Below, piece after piece: positions 8,352 through 17,549 of a DNA stretch of 64,000 bases. Origin of the DNA: Desemzia sp. RIT 804 (lineage in GTDB: Bacteria > Bacillota > Bacilli > Lactobacillales > Carnobacteriaceae); the NCBI RefSeq assembly GCF_016892605.1, contig NZ_JAFEMV010000001.1, positions 744,001-808,000 of the forward strand, written 5' to 3'. Each line of letters opens with the position of its first letter. The stretch's first letter is position 1. A program made the translations under genes and the position numbers. Under the pieces are notes generated by a model that ran no database searches, was not told where the DNA came from, and saw only the letters and a program-made list of their open reading frames with translations.

Positions 8352-8691
8352 TTTTGTGCCATCACCTTGCGGAGCTAAAAGCTGAATTTTTTCCGTTTTG
8401 TTGGCTATCCAGTGATCGTGAAGTTAAAAAGAAGTCAAGAAAAATAGAGCCACTTTCTGCTTTAGCAGTTAGTGGCTCTTTAGACAAAAAGTTTTTTTCT
8501 GAAATGGAATAACATGAAAAGAAAGAAAAAAACTTTTTGCGGTTCTTGACTTCTTTTTCTGTTCTCGGATAGGAACGTGTGGGACTGAAAGGAGGGCTCC
8601 CGCGCGCTTACTTACCGCTAAGAACAGTCTGATACGATAAAGCCCTAATCCGACTTCAGTCGGATTGTTTAGGGCGCCTGATGGCACAAAA
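8352..8691. repeat. Nested long-range inverted repeats in noncoding region
   Basis: Three concentric perfect arm pairs: TTTTGTGCCATCA (8352-8364) with its complement at 8679-8691; AAAAAGAAGTCAAGAA (8426-8441) with 8543-8558; CAAAAAGTTTTTTTCT (8485-8500) with 8524-8539. Smaller hairpins lie inside: AGAGCCACT/AGTGGCTCT (8447-8480) and GCCCTAATCCGAC / GTCGGATTGTTTAGGGC (8642-8675). No credible gene: the short open frames here have no ribosome sites. Possible roles: replication or transfer structure, a structured RNA, or a decayed palindromic element. Confidence 0.6.
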
Positions 8692-8831
8692 CGAAAAAAT
8701 GCACTTCCTATATTAGCTTTTGAAAAAAGCTTTCCATTTTGTGTTATTTTTTTTTGTATTTTTTTGAATTAGAGTAACAGTTTTTCTTTTCTTTTCGTTT
8801 TTATAAGTGTAACAAGGAGGAGGTGAATAAT

Positions 8832-9017
8832 ATGTCATCAGACGTACATGTTTCAATCAATTACGGTATTTTAATGGTGGTTGAAGAAATCCAAGAATAT
8901 CTGAAAACAGAACTACAGATTCAAGCAACTCAACAAGACATTATCGAAAATGCCATTGTTGCCCTACAAATAGAATTAAAAAAAGCAAATGAACAACCAC
9001 GTAATGATAAAAACTAA
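8832..9017 (+). CDS. Small ribbon-helix-helix-like plasmid protein (intact copy)
   Basis: 61 aa. It begins MSSDVHVSINYGIL (possible beta strand) followed by two amphipathic helices (VVEEIQEYLKTELQIQ and QQDIIENAIVALQIELKK), a layout compatible with a ribbon-helix-helix DNA-binding protein; this is inference. The ATG at 8832 is preferred over an in-frame GTG at 8823, because AAGGAGGAGGTG sits at the right distance and two relatives at 43033 and 63657 start at the same point. In both relatives codon 28 (GAA here) is TAA. It points opposite to the transfer operon. Confidence 0.75.
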   Translation: MSSDVHVSINYGILMVVEEIQEYLKTELQIQATQQDIIENAIVALQIELKKANEQPRNDKN

Positions 9018-9112
9018 TTTTTAAAATGTTTTGGGCACGTTTTGCCTATAGTTACCCAGTTTGAAATTTGAAATCGTATTAGAATTGCTTTTGAAAATAT
9101 TATATATAGTTA

Positions 9113-9158
9113 AAAGAGCAGGAATTTCATAATACATTTGGAATTCCTGCTCTTTTTA
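9113..9158 (+). terminator. Terminator of the 61-aa protein gene
   Basis: AAAGAGCAGGAATT pairs with AATTCCTGCTCTTT, then T-rich. Confidence 0.8.
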
Positions 9159-9180
9159 TTAAAATGATTAAAATTAATCT

Positions 9181-9227
9181 AAACAAGGACACTACAACTT
9201 TATAACGAATTGTAGTGCCCTTGTTTT
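9181..9227 (-). terminator. Terminator at end of the transfer operon
   Basis: AAACAAGGACACTACAA pairs with TTGTAGTGCCCTTGTTT (one mismatch); the complement of the leading AAA gives the leftward T-tract. It directly follows the topoisomerase stop. Confidence 0.8.
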
Positions 9228-9228
9228 C

Positions 9229-11349
9229 TTATTTACTGTCTGAGAAATCAAATTCTAGTTTGTTATTGTGTATTTTCAATTTCGCATTAAAGATATACCC
9301 TTTTTTGCTTTTAAATCCTTTTATCAAACTTGTCTCTTTTTTCGATAAAAGATCTTTTATATTTGTCTTAGTCAATGTTTTACTACTCCATTTTTTAGGA
9401 AGAGAAAACTTACAGCCATTACTATACCCAGTACAACCATAAAATTTTCCTTTATCAATAATGTTACTATTGCATGAAGGACACTTTCCTATGGCGTCAT
9501 TTTGATCAATCTTTTTAGCCTGTTCTTTGATATGGCTATGCTCGAAAGTTTCAGGAACTTTTTCGGCCAAGTGAGTAATAAAATTTTGAATACTCTTTAA
9601 GAAAGCTTCTTGTGTACCTTGTCCATGCCGAATATTTTTGAGGTATTTCTCCCACTTAGCAGTCATTTCAGAATTCGCTATTTCGTCATTTTGAATAACT
9701 TCGCAAAGAGTCGTACCTTTTTGCGTAACATAAATCTTATTTTTTTGAGTTTTGATATATTCTTGTTTTTTTAGCGTTTCAATGATATTGGCTCTGGTGG
9801 CTTCTGTTCCAATCCCCTCAGTATCTTTTAGTATGTCCTTGTTATCTTCATCTTCAATGGTTCGCCCTACGTTTTTCATAGCCGTGATGAGAGTACCTTC
9901 TGTATAGTAACTTGGTGGTTTTGTTTCACCTTTTTTATGAAATTGGTCTGTTCGAAAGAGTTCTCCAGCTTCAACTGAGGGTAAAAATTGTTCACTTTCG
10001 CTGTCCTTACTTTCTTTGCTTGTTATTTTATATAATTGTTTCCACCCTAAATTTTTCTCTACTTTACCAGTGGTTTTGAATAAAACGTCATTTGCTTTTG
10101 TTATAATGGTTGTTTCGTTATAAACATAAGGCTCTTCAAAAATGGCTAATGTCCGATATAAAACGAGTTGATAAATATTCCGTTCTTTTTCGGATAAACT
10201 TTCTAATTTCGGGAGTGTCTTTGTTGGAATAATAGCAAAATGTTCTTGGACCTTTTCCCCATTTACATAGCGTTTATTTTCACTCAATTGCGGATGTCTA
10301 ATCGCTTCTCCTACTAAATCTAAGTAGTAAGTTAAGTGATCTTTTAAGTAATTAAATTCTGGTGTTCCAATATAATTCGTGTCGGTTCTGGGATAAGAGA
10401 GATATTTCTTTTCGTAAAGTTTTTGAACGATAGCTAAAGATTCTGAAGCTCCATAGCCGTATTTTTTATTGGCTGCTGCTTGCAGGTCTGATAAGCTAAA
10501 CAATTTTGGTGCATAGGTTTTCTTTTCTTCGACTTTTACATCTTCTATCACACCAGTAACGTCTTTAGTCAATTCATGATTTTCTTTAAATTGCTGTAAT
10601 TCCTCTACAGTATCAAATCGTTCTCTATACTTTCCTTGATATTCTCTATTTTGATCAGTAAATGTAGCATATAATTCATAAAATGGTTTGCTCACAAAGC
10701 TCTTTATTTCTTGGTTTCGTTGGTAGATCAAATAAAGGGTTGGTGTCTGGACACGGCCAATACTAAAAACGCCTTTTAAGCCATTTCGTTGCATGTATAA
10801 GGTGTACAAACGAGAAAGATTTATCCCTACCAACCAATCGGCAATTTGTCTTGTTTCTGCTTCTTTATAGGTAGAATAAAAGTCTGCCCCATCTTTTAAG
10901 TGCTGAAAACCTTTTTTAATTTCAATTGTTTCTAGGGAATTGATCCAAAGTCTTTGAATTATCTTATGGCTGTTCCCGGATAGATTGATAATCAAACGAG
11001 CAATTGCTTCGCCCTCACGATCACTGTCCGTTGCGATAATGATCTTATCAGCCTTATCTAGCAATCCCTTTACAATTTTGTATTGTTTTGATTTTCCCTT
11101 AGAAACTTGAAATTGATAATGTTCAGGGAAAATAGGCAGCATATCTAGTTGCCACTTTTTCCAATCAGAATTATATTTCTCAGGTTCATACAAAGATACT
11201 AAATGTCCGTAACCATAAGTAATGGTTGCGTTTGGCAGATCGTTATCTGTTACATTGTAATAACCGTCTTTTTTCTCTACTTTAGCAAAAGCGTCTGTAT
11301 AAGCTTTTGCTTGGCTTGGTTTTTCCGCTAAGATAACTGTATTGCCCAT
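9229..11349 (-). CDS. topB: Topoisomerase III (TraI/TrsI-type, conjugative plasmid)
   Basis: 706 aa type IA topoisomerase. TOPRIM domain at the N-terminus (VILAEKPSQAKAY; metal-binding ATDSDREGEA near residue 110). The catalytic tyrosine is in YLSYPRTDTNY (about 325). A C-terminal zinc ribbon is present (CPSCNSNI ... GCTGYSNGC). Plasmid topoisomerases of pSK41/pGO1/pMRC01 type are the last gene of the transfer operon and are thought to resolve transferred or replicating DNA. ATG at 11349 with GGAGTG upstream. Confidence 0.92.
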   Translation of the reverse strand: MGNTVILAEKPSQAKAYTDAFAKVEKKDGYYNVTDNDLPNATITYGYGHLVSLYEPEKYNSDWKKWQLDMLPIFPEHYQFQVSKGKSKQYKIVKGLLDKADKIIIATDSDREGEAIARLIINLSGNSHKIIQRLWINSLETIEIKKGFQHLKDGADFYSTYKEAETRQIADWLVGINLSRLYTLYMQRNGLKGVFSIGRVQTPTLYLIYQRNQEIKSFVSKPFYELYATFTDQNREYQGKYRERFDTVEELQQFKENHELTKDVTGVIEDVKVEEKKTYAPKLFSLSDLQAAANKKYGYGASESLAIVQKLYEKKYLSYPRTDTNYIGTPEFNYLKDHLTYYLDLVGEAIRHPQLSENKRYVNGEKVQEHFAIIPTKTLPKLESLSEKERNIYQLVLYRTLAIFEEPYVYNETTIITKANDVLFKTTGKVEKNLGWKQLYKITSKESKDSESEQFLPSVEAGELFRTDQFHKKGETKPPSYYTEGTLITAMKNVGRTIEDEDNKDILKDTEGIGTEATRANIIETLKKQEYIKTQKNKIYVTQKGTTLCEVIQNDEIANSEMTAKWEKYLKNIRHGQGTQEAFLKSIQNFITHLAEKVPETFEHSHIKEQAKKIDQNDAIGKCPSCNSNIIDKGKFYGCTGYSNGCKFSLPKKWSSKTLTKTNIKDLLSKKETSLIKGFKSKKGYIFNAKLKIHNNKLEFDFSDSK

Positions 11350-11371
11350 CAACTCACTCCCTTCTCAATGC

Positions 11372-11728
11372 TTATTTATTTACTCGTGGCGAAAGAGTTA
11401 AATCTCCATTTTCTTTCTTAACATCTTCATTAGCTGCTTTCAATTGATAATCATCTTCATTTTCTGTTACTTCGAAAGAAAATGATTCTTCTTCACCATT
11501 TTCTTGAAAAGTAATTACGTTATCTACAATTTTATAAGTATATCCAAGTTGGAATCCTAACATTTCAAAAGTAACAGTTTCTTCTCCAAATTGAGCAGTA
11601 TAAGCTTCGCCATTGGTTGAAACAACATTCCATTCTTTTGATTGTAAATCACTTTGAATGTCTGTACCGCACCCTTCTAAAGTAATTAATGCTATTAGAG
11701 TAAGTAAAATAAATAAAACTTTCTTCAT
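11372..11728 (-). CDS. Conjugation-operon lipoprotein (TraH-like)
   Basis: 118 aa from the ATG at 11728 (MKKVLFILLTLIALITLEGC). The lipobox ends LEGC near residue 20. The remaining 98 residues form a small beta-rich domain (EWNVVSTNGEAYTAQFG) typical of short surface lipoproteins. In pSK41-type operons a lipoprotein lies at this place between the VirB6-like gene and the topoisomerase. The start was moved from a longer frame that overlaps the preceding gene, because AGGAGAGG precedes this ATG. Confidence 0.75.
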   Translation of the reverse strand: MKKVLFILLTLIALITLEGCGTDIQSDLQSKEWNVVSTNGEAYTAQFGEETVTFEMLGFQLGYTYKIVDNVITFQENGEEESFSFEVTENEDDYQLKAANEDVKKENGDLTLSPRVNK

Positions 11729-11745
11729 AGTATTTCCTCTCCTTT

Positions 11746-12585
11746 TTAACGTAACATGCGGTGAACTACGGCTCTTGCCATCCCTGAACCTGCTCGACCT
11801 GCTCCACTTGAATACCAAATACTTTTCACAATAGATGGACCACTAATGACTAATGCACCGCTACCGATTAAGGCTGGTAATTTACCCCAAACCGTATCTG
11901 TTTGCATAGTGATTGCCTCTGTAAAGAGTAACATGGACAATGTTAACACAATGATTGTAACGGTATGAGATAAAATATCTCGCCACCAATTCTCCATAAA
12001 ATTATAATTTTCTGTTACAACAGATATAGCGCATAGAGGTGATAAAATTTCATCTATGAGGAGTTGAGCTTGTTCAATAAACAGTTTTATGACGAAAAAA
12101 CCTATAACAACAAATATAAAAAGCCAAATAACAACTTGGCTAATACCTGCACTAAAAACGTCAGGTAAACTGTCAGCTTGTAAAGTATTAACTAAACTAC
12201 TTGTCGTCAGTTCACCCATATTTCCAATAAAGTAATTTCCTATTGGCTGTACAATATAATTCATAGTTAATGAAATAACTAAAGGCATAATGACAAGTAA
12301 AGCACTCGCTTTAACTGATCTGACAATTGTCCACCAGATATTCGCTTCTTCGCTTCCCTCTGATTCCGATAAAAGTTGAGTAATAACTTTTCCTAAACAA
12401 ACGGATACAAGTAGAATACCGCCAAAGAAGACAAATAAATTATAAGCGTCTAACGCGTATCCTGCTAAACCATCATAATTAAATAAGGAATTTTGTAGAA
12501 ATTCAATAAAGAGGTTAATTAAATCTTTTAACCAGTCTACAAATACCTCTGTAATTTTATCGCCAATATTGTCGAAACTAGGCAT
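11746..12585 (-). CDS. VirB6/TrbL-like polytopic membrane protein (TraL/TrsL-type)
   Basis: 279 aa with about six membrane helices (near 50-75, 90-115, 150-175, 200-225, 235-255). An amphipathic N-terminus (ITEVFVDWLKDLINLFIEFLQ) and the C-terminal basic tail ARAVVHRMLR fit TrsL/TrbL-like channel proteins of Gram-positive type IV secretion systems. Likely part of the inner-membrane mating channel. It lies 16 bp after the VirD4 gene. Confidence 0.85.
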   Translation of the reverse strand: MPSFDNIGDKITEVFVDWLKDLINLFIEFLQNSLFNYDGLAGYALDAYNLFVFFGGILLVSVCLGKVITQLLSESEGSEEANIWWTIVRSVKASALLVIMPLVISLTMNYIVQPIGNYFIGNMGELTTSSLVNTLQADSLPDVFSAGISQVVIWLFIFVVIGFFVIKLFIEQAQLLIDEILSPLCAISVVTENYNFMENWWRDILSHTVTIIVLTLSMLLFTEAITMQTDTVWGKLPALIGSGALVISGPSIVKSIWYSSGAGRAGSGMARAVVHRMLR

Positions 12586-12601
12586 ATATTAATCACTCCT
12601 T

Positions 12602-14161
12602 TCATTCTTCAAATGCTGAAAGATCACTTTCTCCGTCGCTAAATTCTGCCATTGTTTGTTCCATTGCTTCTTGTTTCCGTCTTTCTTTTTCTGCTTGCTC
12701 TTTTTCTTCTTTTTCTTTGGCTTTTTCAGCTAATCTATTCTTTTTATTTTCTTCTCGTTCTATGTGCTCACGTTCAAATTCAGCCTGCTTTTCGTTTAAA
12801 CGTTCAATCTGTGCAGGATTTGTATTTTTTTCATATTCAGTTTGATTTAGCAATCGTTCAGGCTTTGGAAATAGTTCGAATTGATAGGCTTTTTTAACCT
12901 TCATGGGTGGCCGGTTTGCAAAGATAATTAGCTCTGTATCATCTGCCATACTTTTTACTTCGCCTGCGGTCATTAAATCACGAGCGGTGTACGACTCATT
13001 GTCTGAATGACTGGTACTGCTCCCCTCTTGTTTAGAGTTTTTTGAAGCACTCTTGTTACTTGTGGCTACCTTAACAGTCGCCTTACCTAGTAAATCGGAA
13101 AAATATTTGGCTGTAGTGTTATTCGCAGCGTTCATACAAATTTGAATCGAACAGTTCCCTAAAATACTTTCAGCTTTCTCTTTATTGTACTTATCTTGTA
13201 ATTGTGTAAGAGTTTGAATAATTGTTGATACTCCAATGCCATAACCACGACAAGTGGCCAAAAACTCTTCATAATTCGTAAATTTTCCTAAGTTAACAAA
13301 CTCATCTAAGATGAAATTGACGGGTACAGGCAATTTCGAGTGGTGATTAGAAGCTAATTCATATAACTGATCAAACAGTTGAGAAAAGAAAATGTTGGTT
13401 AGGCCTTCCCAACTGGTATCCATAACTGGAATAATGACATAAAGCATTGTTTTCTTTTTGCCTATATCTTGTAAGTTAAAGTCACTAAAGCTCGTAAATT
13501 CGGCCACTGTATTATTAATATAGTCTGAAATAGACGTCAGCAAGGAAACAATAATGGAGCCTTTCATATCCCCACGAGATTTTTTATAACCTAATTCATA
13601 TAATTTCCGTGCTGGGTGATTTAGTTCAAGAGCTGAAAAAGCTTTGTCTAGATCACTTTCTTCGTCATCTGAATCGGATTCGTTTTTTTCTTGCAAGAAA
13701 TTAACCAGTCCTGCCATATTCCGATTTTTGGGTTCTAATTCGTATTTTACATAAAGAATTAACGCGGACAGTAAAGACCTTTGCGAGTAGTACCAAACGT
13801 CTTTTTTCCCATCTTTATTGGAGCTATCCACGATTTTTGTGGCTACATTTGTTGCATTGACATCACTATTAACATAATCAATGGGATTATAACGATCAGA
13901 ATGTTCCATTTTACTAAAGTTCAACACATGGACGTCATAGCCTTGTCGTTCTTTAAAATCTGCGGTATTTTCGTAAACTTCGCCTTTAGGATCGGTTACC
14001 ACAATGCTATTTTTAGTTTCGTTCAATACGTTAGTAATCACGAAACCTTGTGTTTTGTAAGAACCTGGTCCGCCGACCACCATAATATTACGGTTTGGCT
14101 TGCTTTCTGTTGGTTGAATAATGTAGTCGCTTTTTAATTTCCCTAAAATAGTGCCTGTCAT
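12602..14161 (-). CDS. Type IV coupling protein ATPase (VirD4/TraG family, TraK/TrsK-type)
   Basis: 519 aa. Walker A is GGPGSYKT (about residues 30-37), Walker B is FILDEFVNLGK (about 285), and the TraG-type central domain and a C-terminal Glu/Lys-rich tail follow. It lacks the N-terminal membrane segment normal for VirD4; that part is encoded by the preceding gene at 14171-14605. The coupling protein brings the relaxase-DNA complex to the channel. The tail is charged and low complexity, possibly disordered. Confidence 0.92.
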   Translation of the reverse strand: MTGTILGKLKSDYIIQPTESKPNRNIMVVGGPGSYKTQGFVITNVLNETKNSIVVTDPKGEVYENTADFKERQGYDVHVLNFSKMEHSDRYNPIDYVNSDVNATNVATKIVDSSNKDGKKDVWYYSQRSLLSALILYVKYELEPKNRNMAGLVNFLQEKNESDSDDEESDLDKAFSALELNHPARKLYELGYKKSRGDMKGSIIVSLLTSISDYINNTVAEFTSFSDFNLQDIGKKKTMLYVIIPVMDTSWEGLTNIFFSQLFDQLYELASNHHSKLPVPVNFILDEFVNLGKFTNYEEFLATCRGYGIGVSTIIQTLTQLQDKYNKEKAESILGNCSIQICMNAANNTTAKYFSDLLGKATVKVATSNKSASKNSKQEGSSTSHSDNESYTARDLMTAGEVKSMADDTELIIFANRPPMKVKKAYQFELFPKPERLLNQTEYEKNTNPAQIERLNEKQAEFEREHIEREENKKNRLAEKAKEKEEKEQAEKERRKQEAMEQTMAEFSDGESDLSAFEE

Positions 14162-14170
14162 ACAGAAAAC

Positions 14171-14605
14171 CTACCTTTCTAGCGATTTTTGAAATTCACT
14201 CTGAACTTGCTTTTTACTTTTTTTAGTAAAGTTCTGATTATCCACCACTTCTTGTGGTCTACCCCAACGTGCTGATCCATGATAAGCATTGCTTTCTTCG
14301 GTATCCCAACCCTCTTTTTTTACCTTTCCCATATGAGTAAAAACGGAATAAATGAACACTACACCCGTTCCTAGAATAAAGAAGGGATTTTTTTGTGCCC
14401 AATTTGTTTGAATATAATCTCCTAAATGGGTAAACGTCTCTTTCAAATGAGTTCCTATAACTTCAGTATTGATTGCTAATTTATACTCTGAGAGAGTGTA
14501 AATGACTTCAAGTGCTGCAATCAATAAAGCTTCTAAAAAGACAAAAGTAAGGACTATCCACAAAACTTTTTTAAGAATCCCTTTCATCTTGCTCTTATCG
14601 TTCAT
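14171..14605 (-). CDS. Membrane partner of the coupling protein (TraJ/TrsJ-type)
   Basis: 144 aa from ATG 14605 (GAGGAG upstream); a longer frame from 14620 is less likely. Two membrane helices (about 15-35 and 68-90) are followed by NAYHGSARWGRPQEV, the motif that in one-piece VirD4 proteins lies between the membrane anchor and the Walker A domain. So the coupling protein is split over two adjacent genes here, as in pSK41-type systems. Confidence 0.8.
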   Translation of the reverse strand: MNDKSKMKGILKKVLWIVLTFVFLEALLIAALEVIYTLSEYKLAINTEVIGTHLKETFTHLGDYIQTNWAQKNPFFILGTGVVFIYSVFTHMGKVKKEGWDTEESNAYHGSARWGRPQEVVDNQNFTKKSKKQVQSEFQKSLER

Positions 14606-14626
14606 ATCTAGTCTCCTCATTCCTGG

Positions 14627-15175
14627 TTAGCTATTTGTTGGTGTTCCACTAAAGACGTCTACTTGATCGATTAAGTACTGTCCTTTTTCTTCGCTTAGAT
14701 GGATTAAGTAAACATTTTTAAATACAGTAGATTCGTTATCTTCTACTTGGTAATGAATATCTGTGACAAATACAAACGAATTATCTTCTAATGGATTCAC
14801 ATAGGTTTTATAGTTTTGAGTACTGCTGTTAATAGAAATGGTTGGAGCTTCTGTTCTGCCTGCGCCACTTAGTTGTTCAATAGTGCTAGGCGAAAAATAA
14901 TTTTCCATATCTTCAAAACGAGATTGGTAATTGTCGGTATTATAATTTAAGTAATACGCAAACGCGCTATTAACAAATTTCGTTTTTTTAGCTATATCAG
15001 CAGTATTATTTCCGCTGTTTTGTACATTCAGCTGTTCTTCTAAGTGTGCGATTTCTTCTTGATTGGTTTGAAGATCAGTTCCCTTTTGCTGATTATCTTG
15101 ATAAAGACCATAGATAGAGATAATCGCTAAAAGAAGCAAGACTGATTCAACCATCATAATGATCTTTGTTTTCAT
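14627..15175 (-). CDS. VirB8-like membrane-anchored transfer protein
   Basis: 182 aa. One N-terminal helix (IIMMVESVLLLLAIISIYGLY), a coiled-coil stretch (QTNQEEIAHLEEQLNVQ), then an extracytoplasmic domain with alternating strands (TISINSSTQNYKTYV, SFVFVTDIHYQVED) compatible with the NTF2-like fold of VirB8/TcpC. The match is structural inference. The ATG at 15175 has GAGGAA at good spacing; another ATG two codons upstream is too close to it. Confidence 0.65.
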   Translation of the reverse strand: MKTKIIMMVESVLLLLAIISIYGLYQDNQQKGTDLQTNQEEIAHLEEQLNVQNSGNNTADIAKKTKFVNSAFAYYLNYNTDNYQSRFEDMENYFSPSTIEQLSGAGRTEAPTISINSSTQNYKTYVNPLEDNSFVFVTDIHYQVEDNESTVFKNVYLIHLSEEKGQYLIDQVDVFSGTPTNS

Positions 15176-15186
15176 ATTCATTTCCT

Positions 15187-16185
15187 CTATTCTGCTTTAA
15201 AGTCAACCATTCTACCAAATCCTGCAAGATGTTCTTGCCAGTAAGGTGTTTCAATACTGGTGTATTGCAAAGGGTCGCCTGCATGAAACATCATTCCATT
15301 TCCCATATACATTCCTAAATGAGTAATGTAATTAGCGGTATCATAAGTACTATGGAAAAACACAAAATCACCTGGCTTTAATTCATCTGTAGTGATTTTT
15401 TGGGAATAATCATATTGTTGTTGTGCAGTTCTTGGTACGTTTATCCCATTTTGATTAAACAAGAAATACCACAAGCCACTACAATCAAAGGACGTAGCTG
15501 GACTTGAACCACCAAAGACATAGGGCATACCCTGGAATTGTTCAAATTGTTTTTGAAAATCGGCTAGTTCTCCTGTTACTTCAACTGTTTCTTCGTTAGA
15601 AGAACCCATATACCTTTTTACATGATCTACGTATTTCGGATCTCCATAGACTGCCCAACCTAACTTAGTTTTCATATTGTTTGAAAATTGTTGTGCCAGT
15701 TTTTGAGAATACTTACCGCCATTTTCAGCAACAAAATTTATGAAACCATTGCCCATGTTATAAGCTTGAATAGCCGTATCCATATCAACCCCTGCTTTAT
15801 TAGCTTGGTTCACAACATTCACAAAGTAATTTACTCCTACTTCAATGGAATATAAGGGGTCTTGAATCGTATTTGGTGCAAGTCCTAAACTCTCGCTTGC
15901 TTGCATAACATCTAAAGAAGCTGTACCGCCACTTTCTTGCGTTGTAATGGCCAAAAGAACATGGATATGCTCTTCCATTCCGTGTTTTTTAAGTTCAACC
16001 TCTATAGCTGGTTTATACTGCAAAACAGCTTGTGGCACTTGACCTGCTCCGTAAGTACCTGTGCTGCTATTTTCTTGTTGCTGAAATAAACTAAAGAACA
16101 TTACGAAGAGGACAACCATAATGACTACAAGTAGTAGAATAAACGAAAAGAACTTTTTCATAGATCTAGCTTTTAAAACCTGCAA
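15187..16185 (-). CDS. Bifunctional wall hydrolase: SLT transglycosylase + NlpC/P60 (TraG/TrsG-type)
   Basis: 332 aa. An N-terminal membrane anchor (about 11-35) is followed by a lytic-transglycosylase-like domain (catalytic Glu84 in TTQESGG, AYNMGNGF near 141-148) and a C-terminal NlpC/P60 peptidase (Cys235 in FDCSGLWY, His289 in THLGMY, second His at 301). It opens the peptidoglycan locally so that the mating channel can pass. The TTG at 16185 is chosen because AAAGGAGTG lies 5 nt upstream; the ATG eight codons later has no ribosome site. Confidence 0.92.
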   Translation of the reverse strand: MQVLKARSMKKFFSFILLLVVIMVVLFVMFFSLFQQQENSSTGTYGAGQVPQAVLQYKPAIEVELKKHGMEEHIHVLLAITTQESGGTASLDVMQASESLGLAPNTIQDPLYSIEVGVNYFVNVVNQANKAGVDMDTAIQAYNMGNGFINFVAENGGKYSQKLAQQFSNNMKTKLGWAVYGDPKYVDHVKRYMGSSNEETVEVTGELADFQKQFEQFQGMPYVFGGSSPATSFDCSGLWYFLFNQNGINVPRTAQQQYDYSQKITTDELKPGDFVFFHSTYDTANYITHLGMYMGNGMMFHAGDPLQYTSIETPYWQEHLAGFGRMVDFKAE

Positions 16186-16197
16186 AAGATCACTCCT

Positions 16198-17535
16198 TTA
16201 CCCTTTAAACTCTCCCAACTGCTCTTTCAAATCATCGACTTCTTTTTGAAGGGTTTCTTTTTGTTTTTCATCATCGCTATCATTCATTTGTTTAGTTTTT
16301 TCTTGAATCTGTTTCCCAATACCTAGGAGTTTTTGAAGATTTTCATTTTCAGGATACTTATCCAATACTTTTTGAGCATTATTAACGTCATTCAAATCAA
16401 TGAATTTTCTGGCTAAACGAATTCCAGTACTTTCTTCGGTTAAGAAATTGAGCGTGTTCACCATAGCGTTCGTATCGCCTTGTACAATTCCTTTCTCCTC
16501 TTCAAGCTTCGATTTTCCACTTTCGTCTAAAAAATCACTGTTCAAGTCCACAAGGATTTGTTGCTCTTTGGTCTCATAGAGACGTTGAATAATAGCTTCT
16601 AGAGATCCATTATGGACGTCTATGGCTTTTTGGTACTGTTCCTTGCTAATAAGTTTTTCTGATAACTGAGCGTCCTCGTAATCCCCTTCTTGATAAAGTT
16701 GGATAGCTTCATCATAATTCCCTTTTTCAAATTCTTCATTGGCTAAAAGAAGCGTATCTTTTTGTTCTAATTGCGCTTCATACTGTGAAGCTAGGGCTTC
16801 TTCTTGATTTAATTGTTTCACAAGTAACAAGCTACTTATACTAAGAAACACAATACTGATTCCTGCTAAAGTGACTAGTGATTTTTGACGTATTTTTCGT
16901 TCTCTTTTGGTTTGGGAACGAATATAATCATAGGTCAAAAAGTTATTGCTCTGTTGGATAAGAGACAATAATTCAGATACATTTCTTTGCTGATAGATTT
17001 CTTTGATAAAATCATTACCAATCTTGCGAACCTCTTCAGGCGTGTTCAAACACTTCTCATAAGCAATGCCGCTTAAGATGCTTACAATACAAGCTTTATA
17101 CCGTTCTAAAGTGGTCCGCATATCTCTAGGCATAAAACGATTTGCTGCATAAGTGTAACGGACGGTATTCATTGGATAGTAATAGAGAGTCGCTGGATTT
17201 AATGATATATATAAATCTGTATGTTTGTATTTTTGAAGGATATCCTGTTTTAAAATTTCTTCGACAATAGAAACTTTCACAGGATAGGTTTCCTTTTTTA
17301 TCGCATTTAAGTTCTTTAACGCGCTCCCTTTTTCATACAGAAAACTGACTGTTGTTTCGGATTCTTTAATCCCTTTAAAATCAAGAAATAGAGGGTCTTT
17401 TTTTATTGGTAACTCTTTAATTTCGTCAATATTATCGTACGTAAACTGACTATTCTCCATTTCAATTTTGACCGTGTTTTTTTCATCTGTTAGAGTGCCA
17501 AATTCAAAATTGTAAATTTTAAATGGCTTGTTCAA
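16198..17535 (-). CDS. TraF-type transfer protein with EssB/YukC-like architecture
   Basis: 445 aa. Residues 1-205 are a soluble domain (with LKQDILQKYKHTDLYIS and RDMRTTLERYKACIVSILSGIAYE), one membrane helix lies at about 222-242 (LVTLAGISIVFLSISSLLLV), and residues 245-445 are helical TPR-like repeats with a coiled-coil tail. This layout of pseudokinase-like cytoplasmic domain, single helix and helical outer domain is that of YukC/EssB of type VII secretion, which is unexpected in a type IV operon. TTG start with AAAGGAGGTAG upstream. Confidence 0.7.
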   Translation of the reverse strand: MNKPFKIYNFEFGTLTDEKNTVKIEMENSQFTYDNIDEIKELPIKKDPLFLDFKGIKESETTVSFLYEKGSALKNLNAIKKETYPVKVSIVEEILKQDILQKYKHTDLYISLNPATLYYYPMNTVRYTYAANRFMPRDMRTTLERYKACIVSILSGIAYEKCLNTPEEVRKIGNDFIKEIYQQRNVSELLSLIQQSNNFLTYDYIRSQTKRERKIRQKSLVTLAGISIVFLSISSLLLVKQLNQEEALASQYEAQLEQKDTLLLANEEFEKGNYDEAIQLYQEGDYEDAQLSEKLISKEQYQKAIDVHNGSLEAIIQRLYETKEQQILVDLNSDFLDESGKSKLEEEKGIVQGDTNAMVNTLNFLTEESTGIRLARKFIDLNDVNNAQKVLDKYPENENLQKLLGIGKQIQEKTKQMNDSDDEKQKETLQKEVDDLKEQLGEFKG

Positions 17536-17549
17536 TGCAACTACCTCCT

